Shown: positions 48,974 to 57,262 of the stretch, in pieces | Position numbering within the stretch: position 1 is the stretch's first letter | Layout: every line of letters starts with the position of its first letter | Origin: UBA11524 sp964383815 | GTDB lineage: Bacteria > Bacillota > Clostridia > Christensenellales > Aristaeellaceae | Direction: 5' to 3' | DNA: 58,569 nucleotides | Assembly (NCBI GenBank): GCA_964383815.1 | Contig: CAYLIC010000006.1 | Location: 1 to 58,569 of the forward strand | Notes under the pieces: model-generated | Databases searched by the model: none | Told to the model about the DNA's origin: nothing | Seen by the model: only the letters and a program-made list of their open reading frames with translations | Program-made: the position numbers and the translations under genes

Positions 48974-50218
48974 TTAAGCCTCCACAAACCACACGGCGGC
49001 ATCGTGGGCATTCAGGCTGGCGGACAGCCTGCGGCAGGGCCTGTTGCTCCACAGCTCGGTGGCCTTGCGCAGGCCCGGCAGGCCGATTTCCTCCGGGGTG
49101 ACGGACAGCCTCTGCTTTTTGTCCGAAAGGTTGAACAGGGCCACATAAACCCCCTTGCCATCCTGCCGGGGTGCCACCCAGGCGGAGGCCTCCTCCGTGG
49201 TGTAAAGGGGATGGGCGCACCAGGTGGTTTTCTCAATCTCCAGCAGCGGCCCGTTGGTCAGCAAATCCAGGGTGAAAACATCGTTCCTGGTCATTTCGCC
49301 GCCAATCATCAAGGGGGAGCGCATCATGCACCACAGGGTCATCATGGTGCGCTGCTCCCCGTGGGTGAAGTTTGTCCAGTCGTTCACGTTTTCGCACTGG
49401 CGCAGGGCGCCCACGGGCAGCATATCCGCATCGGGCCAGTGACCGGGGCCGGCGTGGATGCACCACTTCTCCGCCCGCTCAAACATAGCCTTCAGCAGGC
49501 TCCACTGATCCCAGAAATCATCGGTAATGCGCCACATATTGGCATATTTCTTCAGGTGCTCCGCCTGCTCCACCGGCGCTGCACCGGGGGAGAGGGACAG
49601 CACCATGTCCCGCCCGCTATGGCGGCAGGCGGCGGAAATCACTTCAATCTCCTTCTGGCAGCGGGGATATTCCCTGGCAATGTCATCGCACTTCACATAG
49701 TCCACACCCCACCGGGCATAGAGCTGGAAAATGCTGTCGTAATAGGCCTGTGCCTCGGGCATGTGGCACTTCAGGCCGTACATGTCCGGGTTCCAGGCGC
49801 AGATGGAATTGGGGTCAGCAACCTGGCCGCAATCCTTGTCGCAGTTCAGGATGGGGAGCCGCCTGTGGGCCGCCATCCTGGGCATGCCGCGCATGATGTG
49901 GATGCCAAACTTCAACCCCAGGCTGTGCACATAGTCCGCCAGCGGCTTGAAGCCCGCGCCGCCCCTGGCGCTGGGGAAGCGGTTTTCCGCAGGCAGCAGG
50001 CGACCGTATTCATCCATGCACAGGGGTGCAAAGGCCTCATAGGCATGGCTGTCAGCAGTGGGCTGATACCACTGGATGTCCACCACCACATACTCCCAGC
50101 CGTACTGCTTCAGGTGCTTTGCCATATAGTCGGCATTCTGCTTCACGATGTCCTCTGTCACAGCGGCGCCATAGCAGTCCCAGCTGTTCCAGCCCATGGG
50201 CGGATACTGTGCAACCAT
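48974..50218 (-). CDS. GH27 alpha-galactosidase-like enzyme
   Basis: A 414-residue family 27 glycoside hydrolase. The start PPMGWNSWDCYG is diagnostic. The nucleophile is Asp178 in WGVDYVKCDD and the acid/base is Asp233 or Asp234 in RITDDFWD. A C-terminal beta domain follows. GH27 enzymes remove terminal alpha-galactose; some act on alpha-N-acetylgalactosamine or beta-L-arabinopyranose. The latter would suit the neighbouring arabinofuranosidase, but the sequence does not decide it. No signal peptide. The start ATG 50218 has GGAGG at 10 nt. It is divergent from the GH51 gene, sharing a 152-bp regulatory region. Confidence 0.9.
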   Translation of the reverse strand: MVAQYPPMGWNSWDCYGAAVTEDIVKQNADYMAKHLKQYGWEYVVVDIQWYQPTADSHAYEAFAPLCMDEYGRLLPAENRFPSARGGAGFKPLADYVHSLGLKFGIHIMRGMPRMAAHRRLPILNCDKDCGQVADPNSICAWNPDMYGLKCHMPEAQAYYDSIFQLYARWGVDYVKCDDIAREYPRCQKEIEVISAACRHSGRDMVLSLSPGAAPVEQAEHLKKYANMWRITDDFWDQWSLLKAMFERAEKWCIHAGPGHWPDADMLPVGALRQCENVNDWTNFTHGEQRTMMTLWCMMRSPLMIGGEMTRNDVFTLDLLTNGPLLEIEKTTWCAHPLYTTEEASAWVAPRQDGKGVYVALFNLSDKKQRLSVTPEEIGLPGLRKATELWSNRPCRRLSASLNAHDAAVWFVEA

Positions 50219-50247
50219 ACCGAAACGACCTCCATCGGTTTTTCTTC

Positions 50248-50276
50248 ATTATAGCATTCTTTGACCGATAAAACAA
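50248..50276 (-). promoter_or_regulatory. GH27 promoter
   Basis: TTGTTT and a perfect TATAAT, 17 bp apart on the minus strand, with an extended TGC before the -10. An ATCGGT...ACCGAT inverted pair (50234-50239, 50264-50269) flanks the -10 and could be an operator. Confidence 0.7.
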
Positions 50277-50298
50277 TGTTTTTGGCCTGAATTGCGTC

Positions 50299-50327
50299 TT
50301 TTCCTCCGGCGCGGAGTGTGCTATAAT
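50299..50327 (+). promoter_or_regulatory. GH51 promoter (extended -10)
   Basis: TGCTATAAT (50319-50327) is a perfect extended -10; the -35 (TTTTCC) is poor, suggesting a need for an activator or reliance on the extended element. Confidence 0.6.
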
Positions 50328-50370
50328 GCAGGCATCCGGGCGCTACACACGCCCCATGAGGAGGAAACAA

Positions 50371-51819
50371 ATGAAGATTACCCTGAACCCTGCCCGCAGT
50401 GCAGGCACCATCGACAAGAACATCTTCGGTCACTTTTCCGAGCACCTGGGCCGGTGCATCTACCAGGGCCTGTTTGTGGGCAAGGACAGCACCATCCCCA
50501 ACAAAAACGGCATGCGCACCGATGTGGTGGAGGCACTGCGAAACATCAGGGTGCCTGTGCTGCGCTGGCCCGGCGGCTGCTTTGCCGATGAATACCACTG
50601 GGAGGACGGCATTGGCCCCCAGGAGAGCCGCAAGCGCATGGTGAACACCAACTGGGGCGGTGTGGTGGAGGACAATTCCTTTGGCACCCATGAGTTTCTG
50701 GAGCTGTGCCAGCAGATTGGCTGCGAGCCGTACATCAACGCCAATGTGGGCAGCGGCACCGTGCGCGAAATGGCGGAATGGGTGGAATACCTGAACTCCG
50801 AGGGTGATTCCACCGTGGTGCAGAAGCGCTGGGCCAACGGGCGGAAGGATCCCTGGGGCGTGAAGTTCTGGGGTGTGGGCAATGAGAGCTGGGGCTGCGG
50901 CGGCAACATGCGCCCCGAATACTATGCCGACGAGTTCCGCCGCTACCAGACCTATTGCCGGAACTATGGCGCCAACAGGCTTTACCGCATTGCCTGCGGG
51001 CCCAACGGCGGCGACTACAACTGGACGGAAGTGCTGATGAAGCTCGCCGCACCCTACATGGACGCGCTGACCCTGCACAACTATACCATCTGCGGTGACA
51101 GCTGGAATGACAAGCGGGCCGCCACCGGCTTCACCAGCGAGGAATACTACCGCACCCTGAAGCATGCCACCAGCATGGAGGAGCTTGTCACCCGGCACAG
51201 CCAGATCATGGACAGGTACGACCCGGAAAAGCGTGTGGCGCTGATTGTGGACGAGTGGGGCAACTGGTTCGATGTGGAGCCGGGCACCAACCCGGGCTTC
51301 CTGTACCAGCAGAACACCATGCGGGACGCCATGGTTGCCGCCCTGACCCTGAACACCTTCATGGCCCACTGCGACCGTGTGCGCATGGCAAACCTGGCCC
51401 AGATGGTGAACGTGCTGCAGGCCATCGTCCTCACCGAGGGCGACAAAATGGTGCTGACACCCACCTACCATGTGTTCGACCTGTACAAGGCCCACCAGGA
51501 CGCCCGGCAGATTGACTGCTTTGTGGAATGCGATCAGGTAGGCGAAAACGGCTTCAACCTGCCCCAGGTGATTGCCTCCGCCTCCGAAAAGGACGGAAAA
51601 ATCACCCTGACCCTTGCCAACCTGGCCATGGACAGGGAAGCCACGGTGGATGTTGCCGGCGTGTGCCTGTGCAAGGTGCAGGGGCGCATCCTCCAGGGCG
51701 AGGCAGGCCAGTATAACGACTTTGACCACGCGCCCCTGTCCGTTCAGCCCTTTGGCGGCGTGAAGGACAGCCAGGTCACCCTGCCGCCCTGCTGCGTGGT
51801 GGAGCTGACCATCGGGTAA
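50371..51819 (+). CDS. abfA: GH51 alpha-L-arabinofuranosidase
   Basis: A 482-residue family 51 enzyme that removes alpha-linked L-arabinofuranose from arabinan or arabinoxylan oligosaccharides. The opening IFGHFSEHLGRCIYQGL is diagnostic. The acid/base is Glu172 in GVGNESWGCGG and the nucleophile Glu295 in IVDEWGNWF. Length and lack of a signal peptide match the intracellular AbfA of Geobacillus. ATG 50371 follows GAGGAGG by 7 nt; an earlier in-frame ATG at 50326 falls at the promoter. It is divergent from the GH27 gene, and together with GH127 (13474-15390) it would allow use of both alpha- and beta-linked arabinofuranose. Confidence 0.94.
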   Translation: MKITLNPARSAGTIDKNIFGHFSEHLGRCIYQGLFVGKDSTIPNKNGMRTDVVEALRNIRVPVLRWPGGCFADEYHWEDGIGPQESRKRMVNTNWGGVVEDNSFGTHEFLELCQQIGCEPYINANVGSGTVREMAEWVEYLNSEGDSTVVQKRWANGRKDPWGVKFWGVGNESWGCGGNMRPEYYADEFRRYQTYCRNYGANRLYRIACGPNGGDYNWTEVLMKLAAPYMDALTLHNYTICGDSWNDKRAATGFTSEEYYRTLKHATSMEELVTRHSQIMDRYDPEKRVALIVDEWGNWFDVEPGTNPGFLYQQNTMRDAMVAALTLNTFMAHCDRVRMANLAQMVNVLQAIVLTEGDKMVLTPTYHVFDLYKAHQDARQIDCFVECDQVGENGFNLPQVIASASEKDGKITLTLANLAMDREATVDVAGVCLCKVQGRILQGEAGQYNDFDHAPLSVQPFGGVKDSQVTLPPCCVVELTIG

Positions 51820-51828
51820 TTGCATAAC

Positions 51829-51868
51829 AAAACCAGCCGCCCTGCGCAATGCAGAGCGGCTGGTTTTT
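51829..51868. terminator. Bidirectional terminator after GH51
   Basis: A 12-bp stem AAAACCAGCCGC/GCGGCTGGTTTT with a nested CTGC/GCAG stem; T5 follows. An inverted near-copy of its core lies at 52561-52585. Confidence 0.9.
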
Positions 51869-51900
51869 GGTTTGCGGGTAAAGACCTGCCGGCGCGCCGG

Positions 51901-52263
51901 TCATTTGTTGTAACCGCACTCCTCGCAGTAGGCACGGCTCATGCGGTTCGTGTGCTTGCAACTAGGGCATTCCCAGGTGGATATCAGTACGCTTTCCCCG
52001 GTGCTTGAACTGCCATTAGCGCTCAGATGACAGGCGATGGTTGTCTGCTGTTCAATCAGCTCGCCAAAACCGTATGTAAAAAACCCGCCGACCCAGCTAC
52101 CCACGCAGCCGCCAATCAGCACCACAATGGCAGTGGTAATGGTCGGGTTATAGTAGCTGTTCGCACAAAGCAGCACAATCGAAGCGGCGATGGACACAAT
52201 TATGCCGAGAACGCTGGTTACATACGCCAGACCCTTGATTTTTCCACCGATGTTGTCAAACAT
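51901..52263 (-). CDS. Two-helix membrane protein with C-terminal zinc ribbon
   Basis: A 120-residue protein with two predicted membrane helices (LGIIVSIAASIVLLC and TITTAIVVLIGGCVGSWVGG) and a cytosolic tail ending in a zinc ribbon (ECPSCKHTNRMSRAYCEECG). The middle region contains QQTTIACHLSANGSSS. No functional family is recognised. The ATG at 52263 is 7 nt from AAGGAGG. It is divergent from a small XRE repressor, and both promoters share an inverted GTATACCAAA pair, so the two form a regulatory unit. Zinc-ribbon membrane proteins of this kind often act as sensors or adaptors, but nothing more can be said. Confidence 0.75.
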   Translation of the reverse strand: MFDNIGGKIKGLAYVTSVLGIIVSIAASIVLLCANSYYNPTITTAIVVLIGGCVGSWVGGFFTYGFGELIEQQTTIACHLSANGSSSTGESVLISTWECPSCKHTNRMSRAYCEECGYNK

Positions 52264-52286
52264 GAAAAGACCTCCTTTATCCTTGC

Positions 52287-52338
52287 GTATACCAAAACGG
52301 GATATTCATATCATACCACTTTGGTATACTCGTGTCAA
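52287..52338. promoter_or_regulatory. Divergent promoter with inverted GTATACCAAA operators
   Basis: GTATACCAAA (52287-52296) and its inverted copy TTTGGTATAC (52320-52329) lie 23 bp apart. On the minus strand TTGACA (52333-52338) and TATGAT (52310-52315), 17 bp apart, drive the membrane protein with one half-site in the spacer. On the plus strand TTGCGT and TCATAT could drive the XRE gene. This is a typical arrangement for a self-regulating XRE repressor. Confidence 0.65.
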
Positions 52339-52352
52339 GAGGGGTGAGCGGC

Positions 52353-52559
52353 ATGCGGTTGAAGGAATTGCGCTGCCAGCGCGGCATAACCCAGCTGAAG
52401 CTGGCAATGGACCTGGGCCTGAACCAAAACTGCATCAGCCGCTACGAAAGCGGCCTGCGGGAGGCCGACTATGCCACGCTGATCCTTTTTGCCGATTACT
52501 TCCACGTTTCCATCGACTACCTTCTCGAGCGAACCAGCAACCCCACCATGCTGGAATAA
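52353..52559 (+). CDS. Small XRE-family repressor
   Basis: A 68-residue single-domain helix-turn-helix protein (RLKELRCQRGITQLKLAMDL, then GLNQNCISRYESG) similar to Cro/phage-type or chromosomal XRE repressors. The C-terminal YFHVSIDYLLERTSN is the usual end of such stand-alone HTH proteins. The likely start is ATG 52353, with AGGGGTG upstream; a GTG seven codons earlier overlaps the operator region. It is divergent from the membrane zinc-ribbon gene and followed by a hairpin terminator. It probably represses both its own gene and its neighbour through GTATACCAAA sites. Confidence 0.88.
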   Translation: MRLKELRCQRGITQLKLAMDLGLNQNCISRYESGLREADYATLILFADYFHVSIDYLLERTSNPTMLE

Positions 52560-52560
52560 T

Positions 52561-52585
52561 GCCGCTCTGCATTGCGCAGGGCGGC
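52561..52585 (+). terminator. Hairpin after the XRE gene
   Basis: GCCGC-CTGC/GCAG-GCGGC followed by TTGTATGTTTT. It is the reverse of the 51829-51868 terminator core, so the XRE/zinc-ribbon pair is flanked by inverted copies of one hairpin. Confidence 0.65.
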
Positions 52586-52611
52586 TTGTATGTTTTCCTG
52601 GGCGTTGCCTG

Positions 52612-52694
52612 TTGTCGTGCCCACACCTGGCACAGAAGCGCAAGCCGTTGCTTATTTCAGCACCGCATTCAGGACATTTTCTCCCGCCTGACAT
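52612..52694 (-). pseudogene. Zinc-ribbon coding remnant in an AT-richer gap
   Basis: Minus-strand sequence encodes a perfect zinc-ribbon motif (KCPECGAEISNGLRFCARCG) with no proper start site; the frame then runs on into antisense of the XRE gene. In an adjacent frame just upstream, a helical Gln/Leu-rich stretch (EQQQTIIDNLRKLNKAVNML) and an Ala/Lys linker stay open for about 140 codons without an evident start. This suggests a frameshifted, truncated gene. The whole 52586-52988 stretch uses codons (ATA, TCA, CAA) unlike the neighbours and holds no intact gene. Confidence 0.45.
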
Positions 52695-52988
52695 GCCCTC
52701 CTCTTTGGGGAAGGCGTACCCTTCTCCGCCGCAGCCGCCTTCTGCGCCGATGCTGGCGTGCGCGTTGCAGCGTCACTCGTATTCAGCATGTTTACAGCCT
52801 TATTCAGCTTTCTCAAATTGTCAATAATGGTCTGCTGCTGTTCAAGGAGTGCTCTCGCGTTCTCCCTCCCCGGCTGGAGGCTAGGTTTGCGCGGTGCATC
52901 TGTTGCGCCTCCTGCCGGGAAAAACGGTTTCGCTGCCCATATTCCGCATGGCTTGCCAATGTGGTTTGTTTTTTTGCCGTTTATCCCG

Positions 52989-53017
52989 TTGCAAAAGGGA
53001 TTATCTTGTGATATATA
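52989..53017 (+). promoter_or_regulatory. Promoter of the second ABC exporter operon
   Basis: TTGCAA and TATATA, 17 bp apart, 47 bp before the start codon. Unlike the first exporter operon there is no long leader. Confidence 0.6.
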
Positions 53018-53063
53018 GTCCGCAACGCCTTTGCAAACCTGCCTGTTTTGGAGGAAAGTCCCT

Positions 53064-54809
53064 ATGCATCAGATCAAATGGCTATGGACGGTGATGGACA
53101 AGCCGTTCCACAAAAAGCATGTGCTGGCGCTGGTGATCAGCGCGGTCACATCGGTCATGCTGCTCATTAACCCCACCCTGACCTCCCGCCTGGTGGACGA
53201 GGTGATTGTGGCCCAGAACCCCGATCCCCTTATGGGGCTGCTGATGGCCATGCTGGCCTTTAAGGTGCTGCGGGAGTGCCTGCGCTATTTCATGGTGATC
53301 ACCCTGGAAAAGTGCAGCCAGAACCTGCTGTTCAACCTGCGCAACCGCCTGTTTACCAAGCTGCAGTACCAGGACATGCGCTTTTTCGACACCCACCGCA
53401 CCGGCGATTTGATGACCCGCATGTCCGCCGATGCAGACTGGTGCCGGCATTTCGTTTCCTATATTGATTACGCGGCGGTGGATAGCATTGTCATGTTCCT
53501 GTCCACTTCCGTATACTTCTTCTTCATCAACTGGAAGCTGGCCCTGGCCCTGGTGTGCGTTACGCCGCTGCTGATGGTGATTACCAAGGTGTATTCCAAG
53601 CGGGTACGCCAGCTGTTCATCAACATGCGCGACCGCCTGAGCGACATGAACACCGCCGCCCAGGAGAACATTGCCGGCAACCGGGTGGTGAAGGCCTTTG
53701 CCCGGGAGGATTATGAGAAGGAACGCTTTGACCAGCGCTCCACCGCCTACCGGGATGCCAACCTGTCCATTAACAAGCTGTGGCTGAGCTTCTACCCCTT
53801 TATTGAGATTCTGGCCAACGCCATGACGCTGATTACCGTGTTCCTGGGCGGCCTGTTCATGATTTGGGGCGAGCTGACCCCCGGTGAGCTGACCATCTTC
53901 ACCAGCCTGAGCTGGGCCATGTCCAACCCCATGCGCACCCTGGGCAACCTGCTGAACGACTTTCAGCGCTTTTCCACCTGTGCAGGCAAGATTATGGAAA
54001 TGGACATGAGCCGCCCCAGCATTGCCGATGGCTCTTCCCCCGTGGCCCACGAAAGGGTGCAGGGCAAGGTGGAGTTCCGTAACGTGTCCTTCGCCTATGA
54101 TGGCGCAACTGTGCTTAAGGATATTTCCTTCACTGCCAATCCTGGCGAAACCGTTGCTATCATGGGCCCAACAGGCTCCGGCAAAACCACCATTATCCAG
54201 CTGCTGGCCCGCTTTTACGATGCGCGGCAGGGTGAGATTCTGGTAGATGACTGCGATGTGCGCAAGTGGAAGCTGCAGGAGCTGCGCCGTGGCATTGGCA
54301 CCGCCATACAGGATGTGTTCCTCTTCTCCGACACGGTGGAGGGCAACGTGGCCTTCGGCAACCAGGAGCTGACCTTTGAGGATGTGCGGGACTTTGCCAA
54401 CCGGGCTGCGGCGGATGAGTTTATCACCCAGCTGCCCGAGGGGTACGACACCATCATTGGCGAGCGGGGTGTGGGCCTGTCCGGCGGGCAGCGCCAGCGC
54501 ATCGCCCTGGCCCGCGCCCTGGCCATGCGCCCGGGTATCCTGATTATGGACGATACCACCTCCGCCGTGGACATGGAAACCGAGCAGTACATCCAGAAGC
54601 AGCTGAAGGAGCTGCCCTACGGTTGCACCAAGATTATCATCGCCCAGCGCATTTCCTCCGTGAAGGATGCCGACCAGATTCTTGTGCTGGACCACAATGG
54701 CGCCATTGCCGAGCGGGGAACCCACCAGCAGCTGCTGAAGAACCACAGCTACTACTACGAAACCTACTGCCTGCAAAACGGCATTGACCTGGAAAGGGGG
54801 AATGACTGA
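53064..54809 (+). CDS. ABC exporter half-transporter, degenerate-site subunit (second pair)
   Basis: A 581-residue half-transporter with six membrane helices and a nucleotide-binding domain. Walker A is GPTGSGKTT (Lys374), the signature is LSGGQRQR, and Walker B is ILIMDDTTS with Asp497 replacing the catalytic glutamate. As in the 33708-35528 protein, this marks the degenerate subunit of a heterodimer. The ATG at 53064 is 9 nt from GGAGG; a longer frame has no site. It overlaps its partner by one base (TGATG). Substrates of such pairs are usually drugs, peptides or lipids. Confidence 0.92.
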   Translation: MHQIKWLWTVMDKPFHKKHVLALVISAVTSVMLLINPTLTSRLVDEVIVAQNPDPLMGLLMAMLAFKVLRECLRYFMVITLEKCSQNLLFNLRNRLFTKLQYQDMRFFDTHRTGDLMTRMSADADWCRHFVSYIDYAAVDSIVMFLSTSVYFFFINWKLALALVCVTPLLMVITKVYSKRVRQLFINMRDRLSDMNTAAQENIAGNRVVKAFAREDYEKERFDQRSTAYRDANLSINKLWLSFYPFIEILANAMTLITVFLGGLFMIWGELTPGELTIFTSLSWAMSNPMRTLGNLLNDFQRFSTCAGKIMEMDMSRPSIADGSSPVAHERVQGKVEFRNVSFAYDGATVLKDISFTANPGETVAIMGPTGSGKTTIIQLLARFYDARQGEILVDDCDVRKWKLQELRRGIGTAIQDVFLFSDTVEGNVAFGNQELTFEDVRDFANRAAADEFITQLPEGYDTIIGERGVGLSGGQRQRIALARALAMRPGILIMDDTTSAVDMETEQYIQKQLKELPYGCTKIIIAQRISSVKDADQILVLDHNGAIAERGTHQQLLKNHSYYYETYCLQNGIDLERGND

Positions 54810-56611
54810 TGGCACGCAACAAGTTTGACGTTGACGAGAGCCTGGAGTCCCCCTTTGACCTGCGGCATTTGAAGCGGGCCTTCAAGTACATTGGCAAGCA
54901 CAAGGTGAAAATGCTGCTGGCGCTGCTTTTGTCCGCATGCGCCTCCGTGGCAGGCCTGTTTGTGCCGAAGATTACCCAGTGGGTCATGGACGAGGCCGTG
55001 CCCAACAACGATACCGCCATGCTGGGCAAAATGGCAATGCTGTTTGTGGGCATCATTATCATCAGCATTGTGTTCACGGTCATCCGCTCCCGCATGATGG
55101 CCCATGTGAGCCAGGAGATTATCTACGACATCCGCAAGGATCTCTTTGCCCACCTGCAGCGCCTGCCCTTCTCCTACTACGACAGCCGCCCGGCTGGGAA
55201 GATTCTGGTGCGGGTCATCAACTATGTGAACTCCGTTTCCGACATTCTGTCCAACGGCATCATCAACTCCATTCTGGAGATCATCAACCTGATTTTCATC
55301 GTCATCTTCATGTTCTCCACCAATGTCACGCTGTCCCTCATCGTTATTGCGGGCCTGCCTGTCTTTACCGCCATCATCTGGTATCTAAAGCCCAGGCAGC
55401 GCAAGGCCTGGCAGAACCAGAGCAACAAAAACTCCAACTACACCGCCTATCTGGCGGAGTCCATCGATGGTGTGAAGGTCAGCCAGCTGTTTGCCAGGCA
55501 GGAGGTGAACCATACCATCATGGAGCGCCTGGCCATTGCCTGCCGCGCGGCATGGATGAAGGCCATCTACATCTCCAACAGCGTGTGGTTCTCCTCCGAA
55601 ATGATTACCCAGGTGGTGTTCACCATCATGTACATTGCCGGTGTGTACTGGCTGGGCGGCGCCATGGTGTCCTTCGGCGTGATTCTTGCCATGGGCCAGT
55701 ATGTCAGCCGGTTCTGGCAGCCCATTACCTCCCTGGCGAATATCTACAATTCCTTCGTTAACAACCTGGCCTACCTGGAGCGCATTTTTGAAACCATGGA
55801 CGAGCCCGTGGTGGTGGATGACAAGCCCGGCGCGCTGCCCCTGCCGGACATTACCGGCGAGGTGCACTTCAACGATGTAACCTTCGGCTATGAGGAAGGC
55901 ATCAACGTGCTGGAGCACCTGAACCTGCATGTGAAGGCCGGCGAAAGCATTGCCCTGGTGGGCCCCACAGGCGCCGGCAAGAGCACCGTGATCAACCTGC
56001 TGTGCCGCTTCTACAACCTGAACAGCGGCTCCATCACCCTGACGGATGAAACCGGCGCGGAGCACGACATTACCGATGTCACCATCCACAGCCTGCGCAC
56101 CCAGCTGGGCATTATGCTGCAGGACAGCTTCATCTTCTCCGGCACCATTATGGACAATATCCGCTATGGTCGTCTCAGCGCCACGGAGGAGGAGATCCGC
56201 GCCGCTGCCAAAATGGTGCGGGCGGATGACTTCATCAGCGAAATGCCCCAGGGCTACATGACCGCCGTGAACGAGCGCGGCAACCGCCTGTCCCAGGGGC
56301 AGAAGCAGCTGGTGTCCTTCGCCAGAACGCTGCTCAGCGATCCCCGCATCCTCATCCTGGACGAGGCTACCTCCTCCATCGATACCAAAACGGAGCGGCT
56401 GTTGCAGGATGGCATTCAGGCATTGCTGAAAAACCGTACCTCCTTCATCATCGCCCACCGGCTTTCCACCATCAAGAACTGTGACAGGATTCTCTACATC
56501 TCCAACAAGGGCATTCTGGAGTCCGGCAGCCACGATGAGCTGATGGCCAGGCATGGCGCGTATTACGAGCTGTATACCGCCCAGGCCCGCGACCAGGGCG
56601 TGGAGGACTGA
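54809..56611 (+). CDS. ABC exporter half-transporter, catalytic subunit (second pair)
   Basis: A 600-residue partner with six membrane helices. Its nucleotide-binding domain has Walker A GPTGAGKST (Lys391), an altered signature LSQGQKQ and an intact Walker B ILILDEATS with catalytic Glu519. Its N-terminus is long and acidic (DVDESLESPFD). It is translationally coupled to the preceding gene. The two exporter pairs in this window share architecture but differ enough in sequence to be old paralogues rather than a recent duplication. Confidence 0.92.
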   Translation: MARNKFDVDESLESPFDLRHLKRAFKYIGKHKVKMLLALLLSACASVAGLFVPKITQWVMDEAVPNNDTAMLGKMAMLFVGIIIISIVFTVIRSRMMAHVSQEIIYDIRKDLFAHLQRLPFSYYDSRPAGKILVRVINYVNSVSDILSNGIINSILEIINLIFIVIFMFSTNVTLSLIVIAGLPVFTAIIWYLKPRQRKAWQNQSNKNSNYTAYLAESIDGVKVSQLFARQEVNHTIMERLAIACRAAWMKAIYISNSVWFSSEMITQVVFTIMYIAGVYWLGGAMVSFGVILAMGQYVSRFWQPITSLANIYNSFVNNLAYLERIFETMDEPVVVDDKPGALPLPDITGEVHFNDVTFGYEEGINVLEHLNLHVKAGESIALVGPTGAGKSTVINLLCRFYNLNSGSITLTDETGAEHDITDVTIHSLRTQLGIMLQDSFIFSGTIMDNIRYGRLSATEEEIRAAAKMVRADDFISEMPQGYMTAVNERGNRLSQGQKQLVSFARTLLSDPRILILDEATSSIDTKTERLLQDGIQALLKNRTSFIIAHRLSTIKNCDRILYISNKGILESGSHDELMARHGAYYELYTAQARDQGVED

Positions 56612-56693
56612 TTTTCTTCCAAAAACGCTTGACCGGTTGTTACTACCGCATGGTATGATAAGGTTAGAATCATCCATCAAGGAGTGACGCAGC

Positions 56694-57251
56694 ATGCGCA
56701 AGAACTTTGGAGCCAAGGCCCTTTTGTACCCCCAGCCGGTGTTTATCATCGCCACCTATAACGATGATGGCACGGCGGATGCCATGAATGCTGCCTGGGG
56801 CGGCATCAGCGAAAGTGACGAGATTACCATGTGCATCGGTGCCGGGCACCGCACCACTGCCAACGTGCTCCGGCGCAAGGCCTTCACCGTCAGCATGGGC
56901 ACGGCGGACACCGTGGTGCCCTGCGACTATGTGGGCATGGTGTCCGCCCAGGATGAACCGGGCAAGCTGGAGAAGGCCGGCTTTCACCCGGTGAAGAGCG
57001 ACTATGTGGATGCGCCGCTGATTGCCGAGCTGCCCATGGCGGTGGAGTGCCAGCTGCTCAGCTATGACCCGGAGAGCTGCCGCATGGTAGGCCGGGTGGT
57101 GAACGTGTGCGCCGAGGAAAGCGTGCTGACCGATGGGAAGATCGACCCTGCCAGGCTGCGGCCCATCACCTATGACAGCATGAACCATGCCTACCTGGTG
57201 CTGGGCGAGAAGGTGGGCAACGCCTTTGCCGATGGCGCCAGGCTGAAGTGA
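56694..57251 (+). CDS. Flavin reductase-like flavoprotein (flavoredoxin type)
   Basis: A 185-residue FMN-binding split-barrel protein. KALLYPQPVFIIATYNDDG at the start, NAAWGGISESDEI, and the GHRTTANVLRRKAFTVS segment are typical of the flavoredoxin/flavin-reductase group in anaerobes. The protein probably carries FMN and shuttles electrons; some members reduce flavins or metals. The ATG at 56694 follows AAGGAG by 10 nt. It is 11 bp upstream of the Fe-S aldo/keto reductase and is probably co-transcribed, giving a plausible two-gene redox unit. Confidence 0.88.
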   Translation: MRKNFGAKALLYPQPVFIIATYNDDGTADAMNAAWGGISESDEITMCIGAGHRTTANVLRRKAFTVSMGTADTVVPCDYVGMVSAQDEPGKLEKAGFHPVKSDYVDAPLIAELPMAVECQLLSYDPESCRMVGRVVNVCAEESVLTDGKIDPARLRPITYDSMNHAYLVLGEKVGNAFADGARLK

Positions 57252-57262
57252 GGAGCAAACCT

